NCBI GenBank assembly: GCA_018401695.1
Contig: JAGYKD010000001.1
Coordinates: forward strand, 284,016-348,015
Reading direction: 5' to 3'
Length of the DNA stretch: 64,000 nt
Origin: Flavobacteriales bacterium
Lineage (GTDB): Bacteria > Bacteroidota > Bacteroidia > CAIKAF01
In this document: positions 25,132 to 34,004 of the stretch, piece by piece
Layout of the letters: every line of letters starts with the position of its first letter
How positions within the stretch are numbered: the stretch's first letter is position 1
Program-made: the position numbers and the translations under genes
The notes under the pieces: model-generated
Told to the model about the DNA's origin: nothing
The model's database searches: none
What the model saw: the letters and a program-made list of their open reading frames with translations, nothing else

Positions 25132-26931
25132 TTAAGACTCCAAGGCCCATTCCTTAATTTTCTTTGCCTTGGCCTGCCCCACCACCTGTTTTAGCTCTTC
25201 CTCACTGGCTTCCCGAACCCGCTTTACCGTTCTAAAATGCCTGAGCAGTTCGGTCACTGTTTTGCTGCCTATGCCTTCAATTTCTTCCAAACTGCTTTTG
25301 CTCAAGGTCTTTTTGTGCCGACTGCGGTAATGGCTAATGCCAAATCGGTGGGCTTCATTGCGCATTTGCTGTATTACCTTCAAGCTTTCGGAGCGCTTGT
25401 CCAAATACAAAGGCAGTGGATCTCCGGGAAAATATATCTCCTCCAAACGCTTGGCAATGCCAATGATGGGAATTTTTCCCCGCAAATCTAAGGCTTCCAG
25501 GGCCTCCAAGGCTGCAGACAACTGGCCTTTGCCCCCATCGATGACGATCAGCTGAGGCAAGGGGGCTTCTTCTTCCTTTAATCGCTTGTAGCGCCGATAG
25601 ACGGCCTCCTTCATACTCGCAAAATCGTCCGGACCTTCTACGGTTTTTATATTGAAGTGGCGATAGTCCTTTTTGCTGGGTTTGGCATCTTTAAAACACA
25701 CCATGGCCGACACCGGATAGGCTCCCTGAAAGTTGGAATTGTCAAAACACTCCATATGCACGGGCAGCTCGGTTAAGCGGAGGTCTTTCTTGAGCGTTTC
25801 TAAAATGCGTTGGCTGTGTTTTTCCGGGTCTTTCAAGGCCATATTGGCCCATTTTTCTTTCAGATAAAAGCGCAAATTGCGCTCCGAAAGCTCCAGCAAC
25901 ATTTTCCGTTCGCCCCGTTGCGGCACCACAAACTTCATGCCCACAATTTCGGCTTCCGGGTCAAAGGGCACCAACACCTCCTCGGCCTCACTGCCAAATC
26001 GCCGTCTTAGCTCAAACAAAGCCAACACCAGCAATTCCGCGTCGCTTTCGTCCAACTTGGGTTTTACTTCTAAGGTATAGCCTTGCACCACCGCCCCTTC
26101 GGTGACCTTAAGGTAATTCACGTACACAATATTGCCTTCTCTCCGCAAACTGGCCACGTCCACATCGCGCATGTCTTGCCGTACAATCACCGATTTCGAC
26201 CGGAATTTTTCGATTTGCTCCAGGCGCTCCTTAACCTCTTGGGCCTTTTCGTAGGCAAACTCCTCAGCAAAGGCTTCCATTTGTTGCCGCAACAGGCGGG
26301 CCACGGACCCGGTCTTTCCCTTGATTATGGTTCGCGCCTCTTCAATCATCTGCTCGTAATCGGCCGCGCTTTGCTTTCCCACGCATGGCCCCAAACAGTT
26401 GCCAATGTGGTATTCCAGGCACACATTAAACTTTCCTTCGGCAATGCTCTCCTCCTTTAAATGCAGCTTGCAGGTGCGCAAAGGATACAGTTGCCGCACC
26501 AAATCCAGCACCGCACGCATCATTTTTACCGAAGCGTAGGGACCATAATATTCCGAACCGTCTTGAATGCGGTTGCGCGTCGAAAAAATCCGCGGAAACG
26601 GTTCCTTCTTAATGCAAATCCAAGGATAGGTCTTATCGTCCCTCAGCATTACATTAAACCTGGGCTGATGCGTTTTTATGAGGTTATTTTCCAACAACAA
26701 AGCATCCAATTCGCTTTCGGCCACCAACACTTGAATGTTGTGCACCAGCCTCACCATCAGGCGTAACCGACCGCTGTCGTGCTGTTTATTAAAATAAGAA
26801 CTAACCCTATTTTTTACATTTTTGGCCTTACCTACATACAAAAGTCCTCCCTTGGCATCAAAAAACTGATACACACCGGGCACTTCCGGCAAACTGCGGC
26901 ACTTGGCTTTTATGTCGGTTTCCGATTCCAC
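25132..26931 (-). CDS. uvrC: UvrABC excinuclease subunit C
   Basis: Makes the dual incisions of nucleotide excision repair. 599 residues from the GTG at 26931 (VESETDIKAKCRSLPEVPGV), the usual length. An in-frame ATG at 27078 would add 49 residues, but those are encoded by a structured repeat element and look like junk. GIY-YIG domain: PGVYQFFDAKGGLLYVGKAK and KNRVSSYF. UVR motif around VARLLRQQMEAFAEEFAYEK. C-terminal RNase H-like domain: ECFDNSNFQG, VIDGGKGQLSAA and a C-terminal HhH pair (LEEIEGIGSKTVTELLRHF). The beta-sandwich gene follows after 32 bp on the same strand. Confidence 0.95.
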   Translation of the reverse strand: MESETDIKAKCRSLPEVPGVYQFFDAKGGLLYVGKAKNVKNRVSSYFNKQHDSGRLRLMVRLVHNIQVLVAESELDALLLENNLIKTHQPRFNVMLRDDKTYPWICIKKEPFPRIFSTRNRIQDGSEYYGPYASVKMMRAVLDLVRQLYPLRTCKLHLKEESIAEGKFNVCLEYHIGNCLGPCVGKQSAADYEQMIEEARTIIKGKTGSVARLLRQQMEAFAEEFAYEKAQEVKERLEQIEKFRSKSVIVRQDMRDVDVASLRREGNIVYVNYLKVTEGAVVQGYTLEVKPKLDESDAELLVLALFELRRRFGSEAEEVLVPFDPEAEIVGMKFVVPQRGERKMLLELSERNLRFYLKEKWANMALKDPEKHSQRILETLKKDLRLTELPVHMECFDNSNFQGAYPVSAMVCFKDAKPSKKDYRHFNIKTVEGPDDFASMKEAVYRRYKRLKEEEAPLPQLIVIDGGKGQLSAALEALEALDLRGKIPIIGIAKRLEEIYFPGDPLPLYLDKRSESLKVIQQMRNEAHRFGISHYRSRHKKTLSKSSLEEIEGIGSKTVTELLRHFRTVKRVREASEEELKQVVGQAKAKKIKEWALES

Positions 26932-26967
26932 GGTATAAAAATAGCTAACGCAGGCTTCATGGCATTG

Positions 26968-27135
26968 TTTTGTTTTTTTGGCCCTGCGGAGCACCGGGCC
27001 CTCCCTGCAAGCCCCGTTGCCCAAACCGTATGCCTGTAAGCTTGTCCGGAGCGTTTGCTGCGCGCCACGTCCGCCCAAGCACAGGCATAGGCTTGGGCTT
27101 CCGGGGGCTTTCCGTACCGGTCCCTGGGCCGTGAT
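26968..27135 (-). repeat. GC-rich structured element upstream of uvrC, minus orientation
   Basis: Read on the minus strand: GGCCCAGGGACCGGTACGGA, AAGCCCCCGGAAG, a central hairpin-like stretch with paired GCCTATGCCTGTGCTTGGGC and CAGGCATACGGTTTGGGC segments, and the 3' end GCCCGGTGCTCCGCAGGGCC then AAAA. It lies within 40 bp of the uvrC start, so it would be in the 5' leader or promoter region. The remaining 27136-27567 holds no gene; TGCCACCGATAGC occurs twice (about 27410 and 27457). Confidence 0.65.
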
Positions 27136-27567
27136 TCTTTGGAAAACACCGCATAAAACTAGGTATCCTATATTTTTGCGAGGCTATCCGCCAAAAAGTG
27201 AAAAAAAAGAAAGGGGTTATTGTCTGGAACGAATAACCCATAGGCTCAAAGAAAGGAAGCCAAATTCCCTTGCTTTTATCAAGAAGTAAAATGCACAAAG
27301 GCACACAGAACAGGATTTTAACCCTGTTTTACCTTCAGCGCGATGGAGCTATGGCTTGGAAAAAGCCCCGCAAAGAACCAAAGACGGCAGCGCCGCGGAC
27401 TTTAATTGTGCCACCGATAGCGGTTCCCCCTTTTTGCGCCTTCGCGTCTTCGCGTGCCACCGATAGCCCCTCACCATTCACCATTAAGAAAAGGCGGGAT
27501 CTTTATCATTACTTGGCATTCCCCATGCATCATTCCCATTACCCCCTTCCGCCTCTTTAATTTTCCT

Positions 27568-27575
27568 TACATTTG
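27568..27575 (+). promoter_or_regulatory. Promoter -7 box of the alpha/beta hydrolase gene
   Basis: TACATTTG matches TAnnTTTG and lies 25 bp upstream of the ATG at 27601. This supports 27601 over the longer reading from 27454. No good -33 TTG is visible. Confidence 0.5.
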
Positions 27576-27600
27576 GAATCCAAATACCACCCGTATAGGC

Positions 27601-28362
27601 ATGGATATGGAAATTAAAAAAGAGGGAAAATTTGAGTTTGTAGAAGTTGGTCAAGGCCCCGTCATGATTATCCTTCACGGCCTTTTTGGTGCACTAAGCA
27701 ATTTCCGCGAAGTAGTAGGCCATTTTAGCCAAAATTACACCACCGTAATTCCCCTAATGCCCATTTACCAGCTCCCGCTGCTGGACACCAACGTAAAACG
27801 CCTCACGCGTCATATCGAAGATTTTATAAAGCACAAGGGCTACGAAAAAGTTACATTACTTGGCAACAGCCTCGGTGGACATGTAGGCCTCATTTACACA
27901 GCCCAGCAGCCTGAAATGGTGGAACACCTTATCCTCACCGGTTCCTCCGGGCTTTACGAAAATGCTTTTGGCGGCTCCTATCCCCGAAAATCAGACTACG
28001 ATTTTATCAAAAGCCGGGTGGAATACACCTTTTACGACCCCCAAACGGCCACCAAAGCATTGGTCGACGAAGTATTTGAGATTGTGAATAATAAGGCCAA
28101 AGCCATCCGCATCATTTCCCTGGCCAAGAGTGCCATTCGCCACAACATGGCTTCGGAATTGCCCAACATGAACGTGCCGGTGTGCCTCATTTGGGGAAAA
28201 AACGACACCATTACTCCGCCGGAAGTGGCCGAAGAATTCCATAAACTGTTGCCCGACAGCGACCTGTTTTGGATTGACCAATGCGGCCATGCCCCTATGA
28301 TGGAGCGTCCGCACGATTTCAATAATACCCTTCAATCCTGGCTTGAAAGCCGAAAAGGCTAA
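27601..28362 (+). CDS. Alpha/beta-fold hydrolase
   Basis: 253 residues from ATG at 27601. Oxyanion region ILHGLFGALSNF; nucleophile elbow LLGNSLGGHVGL (G-N-S-L-G-G); acid residue likely in LIWGKNDTITPPEVAEEFHK; catalytic histidine in FWIDQCGHAPMMERP. This is the classic esterase/lyase-like family found next to engB in many Bacteroidota. The substrate is unknown. The gene ends 3 bp before the engB start, so the two are surely co-transcribed. Confidence 0.88.
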   Translation: MDMEIKKEGKFEFVEVGQGPVMIILHGLFGALSNFREVVGHFSQNYTTVIPLMPIYQLPLLDTNVKRLTRHIEDFIKHKGYEKVTLLGNSLGGHVGLIYTAQQPEMVEHLILTGSSGLYENAFGGSYPRKSDYDFIKSRVEYTFYDPQTATKALVDEVFEIVNNKAKAIRIISLAKSAIRHNMASELPNMNVPVCLIWGKNDTITPPEVAEEFHKLLPDSDLFWIDQCGHAPMMERPHDFNNTLQSWLESRKG

Positions 28363-28365
28363 ATC

Positions 28366-28959
28366 ATGCCCCTTATGGAATTTATTTGCAGTTCGGCCAA
28401 GCCAAGCCAATGCCCCGAAACTCAGGAACCTGAATTTGCCTTCCTTGGCCGTTCCAACGTGGGCAAAAGCAGCCTCCTCAATATGTTGGCAGGCAACAAA
28501 AAACTGGCCAAAACCTCCGGAACACCCGGAAAAACCCAACTCATCAACCATTTTAAAGCCGCCGAAGGCTTCTACATCGCCGACCTCCCGGGCTACGGCT
28601 ACGCCAAAGTGAGCAAAGTACAACGTGCCGACTTCAAAAAATTGATTTACGGATATTTGGAGGAACGAAGCAACCTAAGCTGTGCCATGGTACTCATCGA
28701 CAGCCGCTTGCCTCTGCAAAACGCCGACCGCGACATGTTGGCTTGGCTCGGAAAACGCGGCATCCCCTGCGCCATCGTCTACACCAAAGCCGACAAAAAC
28801 ACCAAAGCTGCGCTGGACAAGCAATTGGCACAAATCCGCAATTCTCTATTGCAAGACTGGACCCAACTCCCCCCCGAATTTGTAAGCTCAAGCGTGGATC
28901 GCCGCGGCGGAGAAGAACTTTGGGCTTGGATGATTCAGGTGAGTAAATCCCTAGCCTAA
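28366..28959 (+). CDS. engB: Ribosome biogenesis GTPase EngB (YihA/YsxC)
   Basis: 197 residues, normal for the family, which assists late assembly of the 50S subunit. G1 FLGRSNVGKSSLLNML; G2/switch region TSGTPGKTQLINHF; G3 ADLPGYGYAKV; G4 YTKADK; G5 near FVSSSVDRRGG. The MPLMEFICSSAKPSQCPE start fits the family's N-terminus. It is coupled to the upstream hydrolase gene. A structured element begins 3 bp after its stop. Confidence 0.96.
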   Translation: MPLMEFICSSAKPSQCPETQEPEFAFLGRSNVGKSSLLNMLAGNKKLAKTSGTPGKTQLINHFKAAEGFYIADLPGYGYAKVSKVQRADFKKLIYGYLEERSNLSCAMVLIDSRLPLQNADRDMLAWLGKRGIPCAIVYTKADKNTKAALDKQLAQIRNSLLQDWTQLPPEFVSSSVDRRGGEELWAWMIQVSKSLA

Positions 28960-28961
28960 TT

Positions 28962-29066
28962 TTGGCCGCCTGCCGGGCCTTCGGCTTTACTCCCCGGTGT
29001 AGGGAGCAAGGCGGCCTGCCCGTGGCGGTACCGCCTCAGTCCCTGGCGGGGTGCATCGCCCAAAAT
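28962..29066 (-). repeat. GC-rich structured element, minus orientation; also one arm of a direct repeat
   Basis: On the minus strand: GGGCGATGCACCCCGCCAGG, GACTGAGGCGGTACCGCC, GGCCTTGCTCCCTACACC, CCGGCAGGCGGCCAAAAT. The 55 bp at 28962-29016 are repeated without mismatch at 30786-30840, so the ATPase gene between them is bracketed by perfect direct repeats. The region 29067-29300 contains no gene. Confidence 0.7.
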
Positions 29067-29300
29067 CAAAATGGAAAGCCTACCAATAAGCGCTCTGATG
29101 TTTTAGTGCAGGGTTGACACAAAAAGAAAAGCGATAAACAGGGTGTAAAGAAAGGCCTCAAAAGTTCTCAAAACGGCTTGTGAAAAGCATCCAATGGTTG
29201 GGGATGTATTATAGCATCGGAGACCCGCTTCCTGCGCAATCAACGAGAAGACCTTCGGAAAATAAGATTTTGGGATAGCCGTCCTTAAATTCGGTTTTAC

Positions 29301-29308
29301 TAATTTTG
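29301..29308 (+). promoter_or_regulatory. Promoter -7 box of the ATPase gene
   Basis: TAATTTTG matches TAnnTTTG. A transcript start near 29315 would exclude the ATG at 29315 as a normal start and favours the in-frame ATG at 29333 (MVFSKEILRKRIQ). Confidence 0.45.
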
Positions 29309-29332
29309 GGTTAAATGCACCAAAACTTAAAG

Positions 29333-30736
29333 ATGGTTTTCAGCAAAGAAATTCTTAGGAAAAGGATACAAAGCGATAACTCCTGGTGGTCAACTAATAA
29401 AATTCCATTTTATAGGGAATATCGCAAAAGAAAATACTACCCGGGCTTTTTTGAATTGGTTGCTCAAGCATTCCCACATCGAGCCGTGGTATTGATGGGG
29501 CCTAGGCGCGTCGGAAAGACGGTGCTTATGTTCCAAGCCATTCAAGATTTAATGGATTCAGGATTAGACCCGAAACGCATCTTTTTCTTCAATTTGGATG
29601 CCCCAATCTACACCAACCTTCCATTGGATCAATTAATCGAAGAAGGTCTTAACATTCATAATCTGGAAGTAGAAAATTGCTACTTCTTTTTTGATGAAAT
29701 TCAATATCTTAAAGATTGGGAAATTCATTTAAAGGTTCTAGTGGACAGAAACCGTAACAGCAAATTCATTGCTAGCGGAAGTGCTGCTGCTGCTCTAAGG
29801 ATGAAAAGCATAGAAAGTGGTACCGGCAGGTTTACCGATTACTTCCTTCCTCCACTTACATTCTCTGAATTCATCGATTTAAATGGCTACAACAACCTAC
29901 TCACCGAAACGGTAATTGATTACAAGGGACCACAAAAATTTTACACCTGCAACAACATCGAATTATTCAATAAACACTTTATAAATTACATAAATTTTGG
30001 CGGATTCCCTGAGATAGCATTGAACTCCGAATTAATCCAGAACCCCGAACAAGTCATTCAAAAAGACATCACCGATAAGGTAATTATGAAAGACCTGCCC
30101 GGACTCTTTGGAATAGAAAACACCTTGGAACTTCAGCAATTTTTCAATGTCCTAGCATACCGAACCGGTGAAATCCTTGACTACCAAAAAGTTTCTAAAG
30201 AAACCAGAACCGACAACAAAACCATAAAAAAGTACATTACCTACCTCGAAGCTGCATTTTTAATTAAAGTTTTACACCGTGTGGACATAACGGCAAAGCG
30301 CTTTAAAAATATTACTCAATTTAAAGTGTACCTAACCAACCCCAGCTTGTATACCGGATTGTTTGGACGGGTAGAGCAGGAGGATGAGCGATTTCCTCAC
30401 TTGGTAGAAACCTCGGTATATGCACAATACCTGCACCGAGGACATGAATTTTTGAGATATGCACAATGGAAACAGGGGAAGGAAGAAGGCGAAGTGGATA
30501 TTATCGAATTAAGTAAACACTTTCAAAAAGTACATTGGGCCCTGGAAGTGAAATGGTCCGATAAGCCCAAGGCAAGCAAACTCAAACAGTTCATGCATAA
30601 AAACAAACTAAACAAAGGAGTTATTACCAGCAAAACCTTATTCCAAAACCAGGAAGACCTGCTTATAGTCCCCACAAGTATTTATGCTTACGTCGTAGGA
30701 AAAAACGCTTTAGCCAATTTGGACGAGCCGGCCTAA
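29333..30736 (+). CDS. AAA ATPase with DUF4143 C-terminal domain
   Basis: 467 residues. AAA_14 domain: Walker A VLMGPRRVGKTVLMFQ, Walker B CYFFFDEIQYLKDWE, sensor-like KFIASGSAAAALR. The DUF4143 part ends with EGEVDIIELSKHFQKVHWAL and EVKWSDKPKASKLKQF, a Holliday-junction-resolvase/PD-(D/E)xK-like E-x-K pattern. Members are common, often horizontally spread and of unknown function. It is bracketed by 55-bp perfect direct repeats of the structured element, suggesting it moved, or was captured, by recombination between element copies. An ATG at 29315 would add six residues. Confidence 0.88.
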   Translation: MVFSKEILRKRIQSDNSWWSTNKIPFYREYRKRKYYPGFFELVAQAFPHRAVVLMGPRRVGKTVLMFQAIQDLMDSGLDPKRIFFFNLDAPIYTNLPLDQLIEEGLNIHNLEVENCYFFFDEIQYLKDWEIHLKVLVDRNRNSKFIASGSAAAALRMKSIESGTGRFTDYFLPPLTFSEFIDLNGYNNLLTETVIDYKGPQKFYTCNNIELFNKHFINYINFGGFPEIALNSELIQNPEQVIQKDITDKVIMKDLPGLFGIENTLELQQFFNVLAYRTGEILDYQKVSKETRTDNKTIKKYITYLEAAFLIKVLHRVDITAKRFKNITQFKVYLTNPSLYTGLFGRVEQEDERFPHLVETSVYAQYLHRGHEFLRYAQWKQGKEEGEVDIIELSKHFQKVHWALEVKWSDKPKASKLKQFMHKNKLNKGVITSKTLFQNQEDLLIVPTSIYAYVVGKNALANLDEPA

Positions 30737-30785
30737 GCGCTCAACCATAGGCTAGAAAAGCAAATCAAAGTGGACTCCATTTAGG

Positions 30786-31178
30786 TTGGCCGCCTGCCGG
30801 GCCTTCGGCTTTACTCCCCGGTGTAGGGAGCAAGGCGGCCAACGGAGCCTGTTGATGCAATGCTATTCTGGCGGCAATCCTGTCCTGACCGCAGCGTCAG
30901 GGTTTGCGTTGCAGTCAAATCTCAAGCATTTTATCCTGACCGTAGCGTCAGTGGGACCTCATTAACATTTAGTAAACTCCGGCCTTTCTATTTGCCTGCG
31001 CCTTAATTTACACCGACGCTACGGTCGGCATTAAAAAACCTTGAAAACGCAACGCATCAACAGTCTCCTACCCTTCGCCGGGGCTTGCTGCGCACCGCCG
31101 CGGCTCAGGGCGGCCGCCTAAGCTCCCTACACCGTGGCGGTACCGCCTCAGTCCCTGGCGGGGTGCATCGCCAAAATC
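30786..31178 (-). repeat. GC-rich structured element interrupted by a MITE
   Basis: One half is 30786-30840, identical to 28962-29016. The other half, about 31072-31178, includes GTGGCGGTACCGCCTCAGTC and GGGTGCATCGCC, identical to the second half of the 28962 copy. The arms CGGTGTAGGGAGC and GCTCCCTACACCG face each other, so without the insert this would be one long hairpin, and the MITE-like element at 30845-31067 sits in its apical loop. Confidence 0.65.
30845..31067. mobile_element. MITE-like element nested in a structured element
   Basis: Ends GAGCCTGTTGATGCAATGC and CGCAACGCATCAACAGTCTC are inverted repeats shared with 20712-20854. The next 25 bases inward (TATTCTGGCGGCAA) and the right interior (CCTTTCTATTTGCCTGCGCC) also match that copy. 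It is 80 bp longer because of inserted CTGACCGCAGCGTCAG-type short palindromes. No coding capacity and no clear target duplication. Confidence 0.7.
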
Positions 31179-31189
31179 AAAAGTTTGTC

Positions 31190-31331
31190 CATCCCAAAAA
31201 TGGCCAGAGGAAACGGTGGATGACCGAAGCATCAGGGACGAAGTTCCTGACTCAAAGATGCTTATCGGAGCATCAGTGCGGAGCGTCAGGAACAGAATCG
31301 CCACCGGAATAGCAACGCGCCAACGGTCTCG
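31190..31331. repeat. Fragment of the MITE-like family
   Basis: The right end GCAACGCGCCAACGGTCTC is a variant of the family's right end, and GTTCCTGACTCAAAGATGC matches the scrap at 2688. No matching left end is seen. A decayed copy. Confidence 0.45.
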
Positions 31332-31376
31332 AATTTTAAACCGTTAAAACGGTTGGCCCGGCCCCGGCAACTTACC

Positions 31377-31402
31377 TAGCCCACGATTGAAATCGTGGGC
31401 TA
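31377..31402. repeat. REP-like palindrome
   Basis: TAGCCCACGATT-GA-AATCGTGGGCTA, a perfect 12-bp stem with a two-base loop, followed by a half copy GGTTTAAACCGTGGGCTAT (to about 31423). Same family as 24247-24276. Confidence 0.85.
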
Positions 31403-31448
31403 TGGTTTAAACCGTGGGCTATGACCAGACAACACCGTTAAACAGTAA

Positions 31449-31484
31449 AGCCCTGAAAGACACGGCGTCTTTCAGGGCTTTTTT
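31449..31484 (+). terminator. Intrinsic terminator-like hairpin with no gene in front of it
   Basis: AGCCCTGAAAGAC-ACGGC-GTCTTTCAGGGCT followed by TTTTT: a 13-bp perfect stem and a U tract. No protein gene on the plus strand ends nearby; the 700 bases upstream hold only repeats. Half of the same hairpin recurs near 22370. It could end an unrecognised short RNA or be a repeat in its own right. Confidence 0.7.
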
Positions 31485-31517
31485 GTGAGTAATCGCCGCA
31501 AAAAAGGGACTGGTGAG

Positions 31518-31727
31518 GGGCGTTCCGGACAATGCACGGATAAAAAAGAGGATATCAAGGGCCTTTCCGAACAAGTCACGGACAAAAAAGAGGAAATCGA
31601 GGGGCTTCCCGAACAAGTTACCGGCAAAAAAATGGAAATCAAGGGGCTTCCCGAACAAGTTACCGGCAAAAAAGAGGAATACGAGAGGCTTCCCGAACAA
31701 GTCTCTGGCAAAAAAAGGGAATTCGTT
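31518..31727. repeat. Five 42-bp tandem repeats in a doubtful reading frame
   Basis: Units at 31518, 31560, 31602, 31644 and 31686, 42 bp each. In the frame starting at a GTG at 31485 (191 codons to 32060) they read GLPEQVTGKKMEIK and variants; in a second frame they read GFPNKLPAKKRKSR-like. The 14-residue period equals two heptads, which fits a charged coiled coil. The start codon follows a terminator hairpin directly, and the tail (31740-32060) is a G/T-rich low-complexity stretch giving Phe/Gly-rich nonsense, so I do not call a gene. Confidence 0.6.
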
Positions 31728-32338
31728 TATTCTTCAAGGCAGACCGCTGTGTTTTGCAGGAAACCCTTTGCATTTTTTTGCCGGTGCATTATGTTTTGGA
31801 GGAAGCGATTTGTGTTTTTTGGGCAACAAGTTGTGTTTGGGAGGGAGTGGGTTATGTTTGGGAGGGGGCGGGAGGGGCCAGATCTGCCGGAATGCTCCTC
31901 CTTTGGTGCGAAAAATGGTGGAATTGGTTTCTGGATTTTTGGTCAGGGTTGTTTAGAAAAGACATGCAAGGCGGGGGGGGCTTTAAGGGGGTTTTTGGCT
32001 GCTCGGTTGAATGTTGGGCATCAAATTCCCAAGGCATTAAACGGTATGAAGCAACAGTGAATCCCCGTTTGGCTTTGGTAAGGAAAACATAGCTCAGTTT
32101 TGGGAGCAGGCTGTTCTTAAGGCTTGGCTGCGTGATGCTTCTGAAAATGGCCACTTTGCAGAAGGGCCCGGCGGAACAAGTGTCGGATGGCATAGTAAAA
32201 CACCCTATGGATACTGCGCCAAACCGCAGAGACGCATCATAATGCGTCTCCACAATTGTTCTTTGATGATTGGGGAGCCCCCCTACCTAATCCAAGGTAT
32301 TTTAACCCTTCCGGCACTCTTTTCGCTCCAAAGTCTTG

Positions 32339-32346
32339 TACTTTTG
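32339..32346 (+). promoter_or_regulatory. Promoter -7 box of the M28 peptidase gene
   Basis: TACTTTTG fits TAnnTTTG and ends 15 bp before the ATG at 32362. This supports that start over the longer frame from 32242. The region 32061-32338 contains no gene. Confidence 0.5.
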
Positions 32347-32361
32347 TCAAAAATTACCCCC

Positions 32362-33999
32362 ATGCGCATTTTTAGCTTTGTGTTTGCTCTGCTTCTTAGC
32401 GGACTGCTTTCCGCTCAATACCTCAGCGGTGAAACCGAAGAAAACCTTAGGAACCATGTAGCCTTCCTCGCTTCCGATGAACTGGAAGGACGCCTCACCG
32501 GAACGCAAGGCGAACGGTTGGCCCTGGAATACATTCAACAAGCTTTTGAAGGCATCGGTTTGGATCCCGCCGGTACCAACAATTTCATTCAGGCGTTTGA
32601 TTTTACCTGGAAAATCAAACCCGAAGAGGACGTTTACCTTCGTTGGGAGTTGGATGGACAGCAAATCGATGCCAAAGCCTGGCCGGTGAACGGCTCCGGC
32701 GATGGAGAACTCAGCGCTGAACTGCTGTTTATGGGCTTCGGAATCAATGCCCCGGATGCCGGATACAACGACTACGAAATGATTCAGGATTTGGGAAACC
32801 GTATAGTACTCATTCAATTGGGAGAACCGGAAGTTTCCAATCCTCATGCGGATTTTTCGGCATGGACGGCTCTGGAACGGGCACGCTATGCCCAACGCGC
32901 AGGAGCAGCTGCGGTAGTTTTTCTTCCCGGCCCGGACAAAGAAACCTTGGATAAAGAAATCAATCCCAGGGTTTCTGCGCTCCCCATTCCGGTTTGGTAT
33001 GCGGAAGAGTATCCCAAAGAAGCCAAAATAGCCCACCTTAGAACCGCTCTCCATGCAGAAACCCGCACGGGACATAATGTGGCCGGATATATTAATAATG
33101 GGGCAGCCTATACCCTCATTTTAGGTGCGCATTACGATCACCTGGGCTACGGCGAGGTCGGCAGCTTGCACCGCGGCGAACCTGCCATCCACAACGGCGC
33201 CGACGACAATGCCTCGGGCACGGCCTTACTTATAGAACTGGCCCGCTATTTGGGCACCGAAGGTCCCAAAGCACTCAACTACCTGTTCATTGCGTTTTCC
33301 GGCGAGGAATTGGGCTTGTTGGGAGCCAAAGCCTTTACTGCGGCAGACCTGTTGCCTAACTACCAAAGTACGGCCATGTTTAATATGGATATGGTGGGCC
33401 GCCTGGAAGAGGACGGTGCCCTGATTGTGAATGGAGCGGGCACTTCGCCCCGTTGGGAAACTCTGCTCGACAGCCTGAAGCCCCAACACGTAAAAATTAA
33501 GACAACGGCCAGTGGAGTCGGCCCCAGCGATCATACGGCCTTTTATTTGGAAGATATGCCGGTGCTGCACTTTTTTACCGGCACCCACAGCGATTACCAC
33601 CGCCCGGAGGACGATGCCGACAAATTGAACTATCCGGGCATGGTGCAGGTGGGCGATTATATGCTGCGCCTGGTAAAATCCTTGCCCACCAAAGCACCTT
33701 TGGCCTTTAGCAAAACCAAGGCACCGGAGCAAACCCGCAGCCGATTCAAGGTTACCTTGGGCGTAGTTCCGGATTATGCCTGGGAAGGCAAAGGCATGAA
33801 AATTTCCGGAGTAAGCGAAGGCAAGCCGGCCGCAGCGGCAGGTTTGCAAAAGGACGATGTGATTATTGGCATTGGGGAACATGCCGTAGCCGACATTTAC
33901 GGCTATATGGCTGCCTTAGGAAAATTCAAACCGGGAGACGAAACCACGGTGAAGGTGATGCGCGGGGAGGAAGAGATGGAGTTCCCATTAAGTTTTTAA
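32362..33999 (+). CDS. Secreted M28-family zinc aminopeptidase with PDZ domain
   Basis: 545 residues. Signal peptide MRIFSFVFALLLSGLLSAQ; a PA-like inserted domain (~100-250); the M28 catalytic core with zinc ligands in LGAHYDHLGYGE (His), HNGADDNASGTALL (Asp), AFSGEELGLLGAKAF (Glu-Glu), FNMDMVGRL (Asp) and GTHSDYHRPEDDADKL (His); then a C-terminal PDZ domain (PDYAWEGKGMKISGVSEGKP, LQKDDVIIGIGEH). All residues expected of an active enzyme are present. It probably degrades peptides in the periplasm or outside the cell. No T9SS tail. Confidence 0.93.
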   Translation: MRIFSFVFALLLSGLLSAQYLSGETEENLRNHVAFLASDELEGRLTGTQGERLALEYIQQAFEGIGLDPAGTNNFIQAFDFTWKIKPEEDVYLRWELDGQQIDAKAWPVNGSGDGELSAELLFMGFGINAPDAGYNDYEMIQDLGNRIVLIQLGEPEVSNPHADFSAWTALERARYAQRAGAAAVVFLPGPDKETLDKEINPRVSALPIPVWYAEEYPKEAKIAHLRTALHAETRTGHNVAGYINNGAAYTLILGAHYDHLGYGEVGSLHRGEPAIHNGADDNASGTALLIELARYLGTEGPKALNYLFIAFSGEELGLLGAKAFTAADLLPNYQSTAMFNMDMVGRLEEDGALIVNGAGTSPRWETLLDSLKPQHVKIKTTASGVGPSDHTAFYLEDMPVLHFFTGTHSDYHRPEDDADKLNYPGMVQVGDYMLRLVKSLPTKAPLAFSKTKAPEQTRSRFKVTLGVVPDYAWEGKGMKISGVSEGKPAAAAGLQKDDVIIGIGEHAVADIYGYMAALGKFKPGDETTVKVMRGEEEMEFPLSF

Positions 34000-34004
34000 A
34001 AAAC

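Noticed and set aside
26932..27078. A longer UvrC N-terminus from the ATG at 27078
   Set aside because: The extra 49 residues are translated from a structured repeat element; the GTG at 26931 gives the normal UvrC N-terminus and length.
31485..32060. A 191-codon gene starting at GTG 31485
   Set aside because: The start lies directly after a terminator hairpin, and beyond the 42-bp repeats the product is low-complexity with no recognisable fold.
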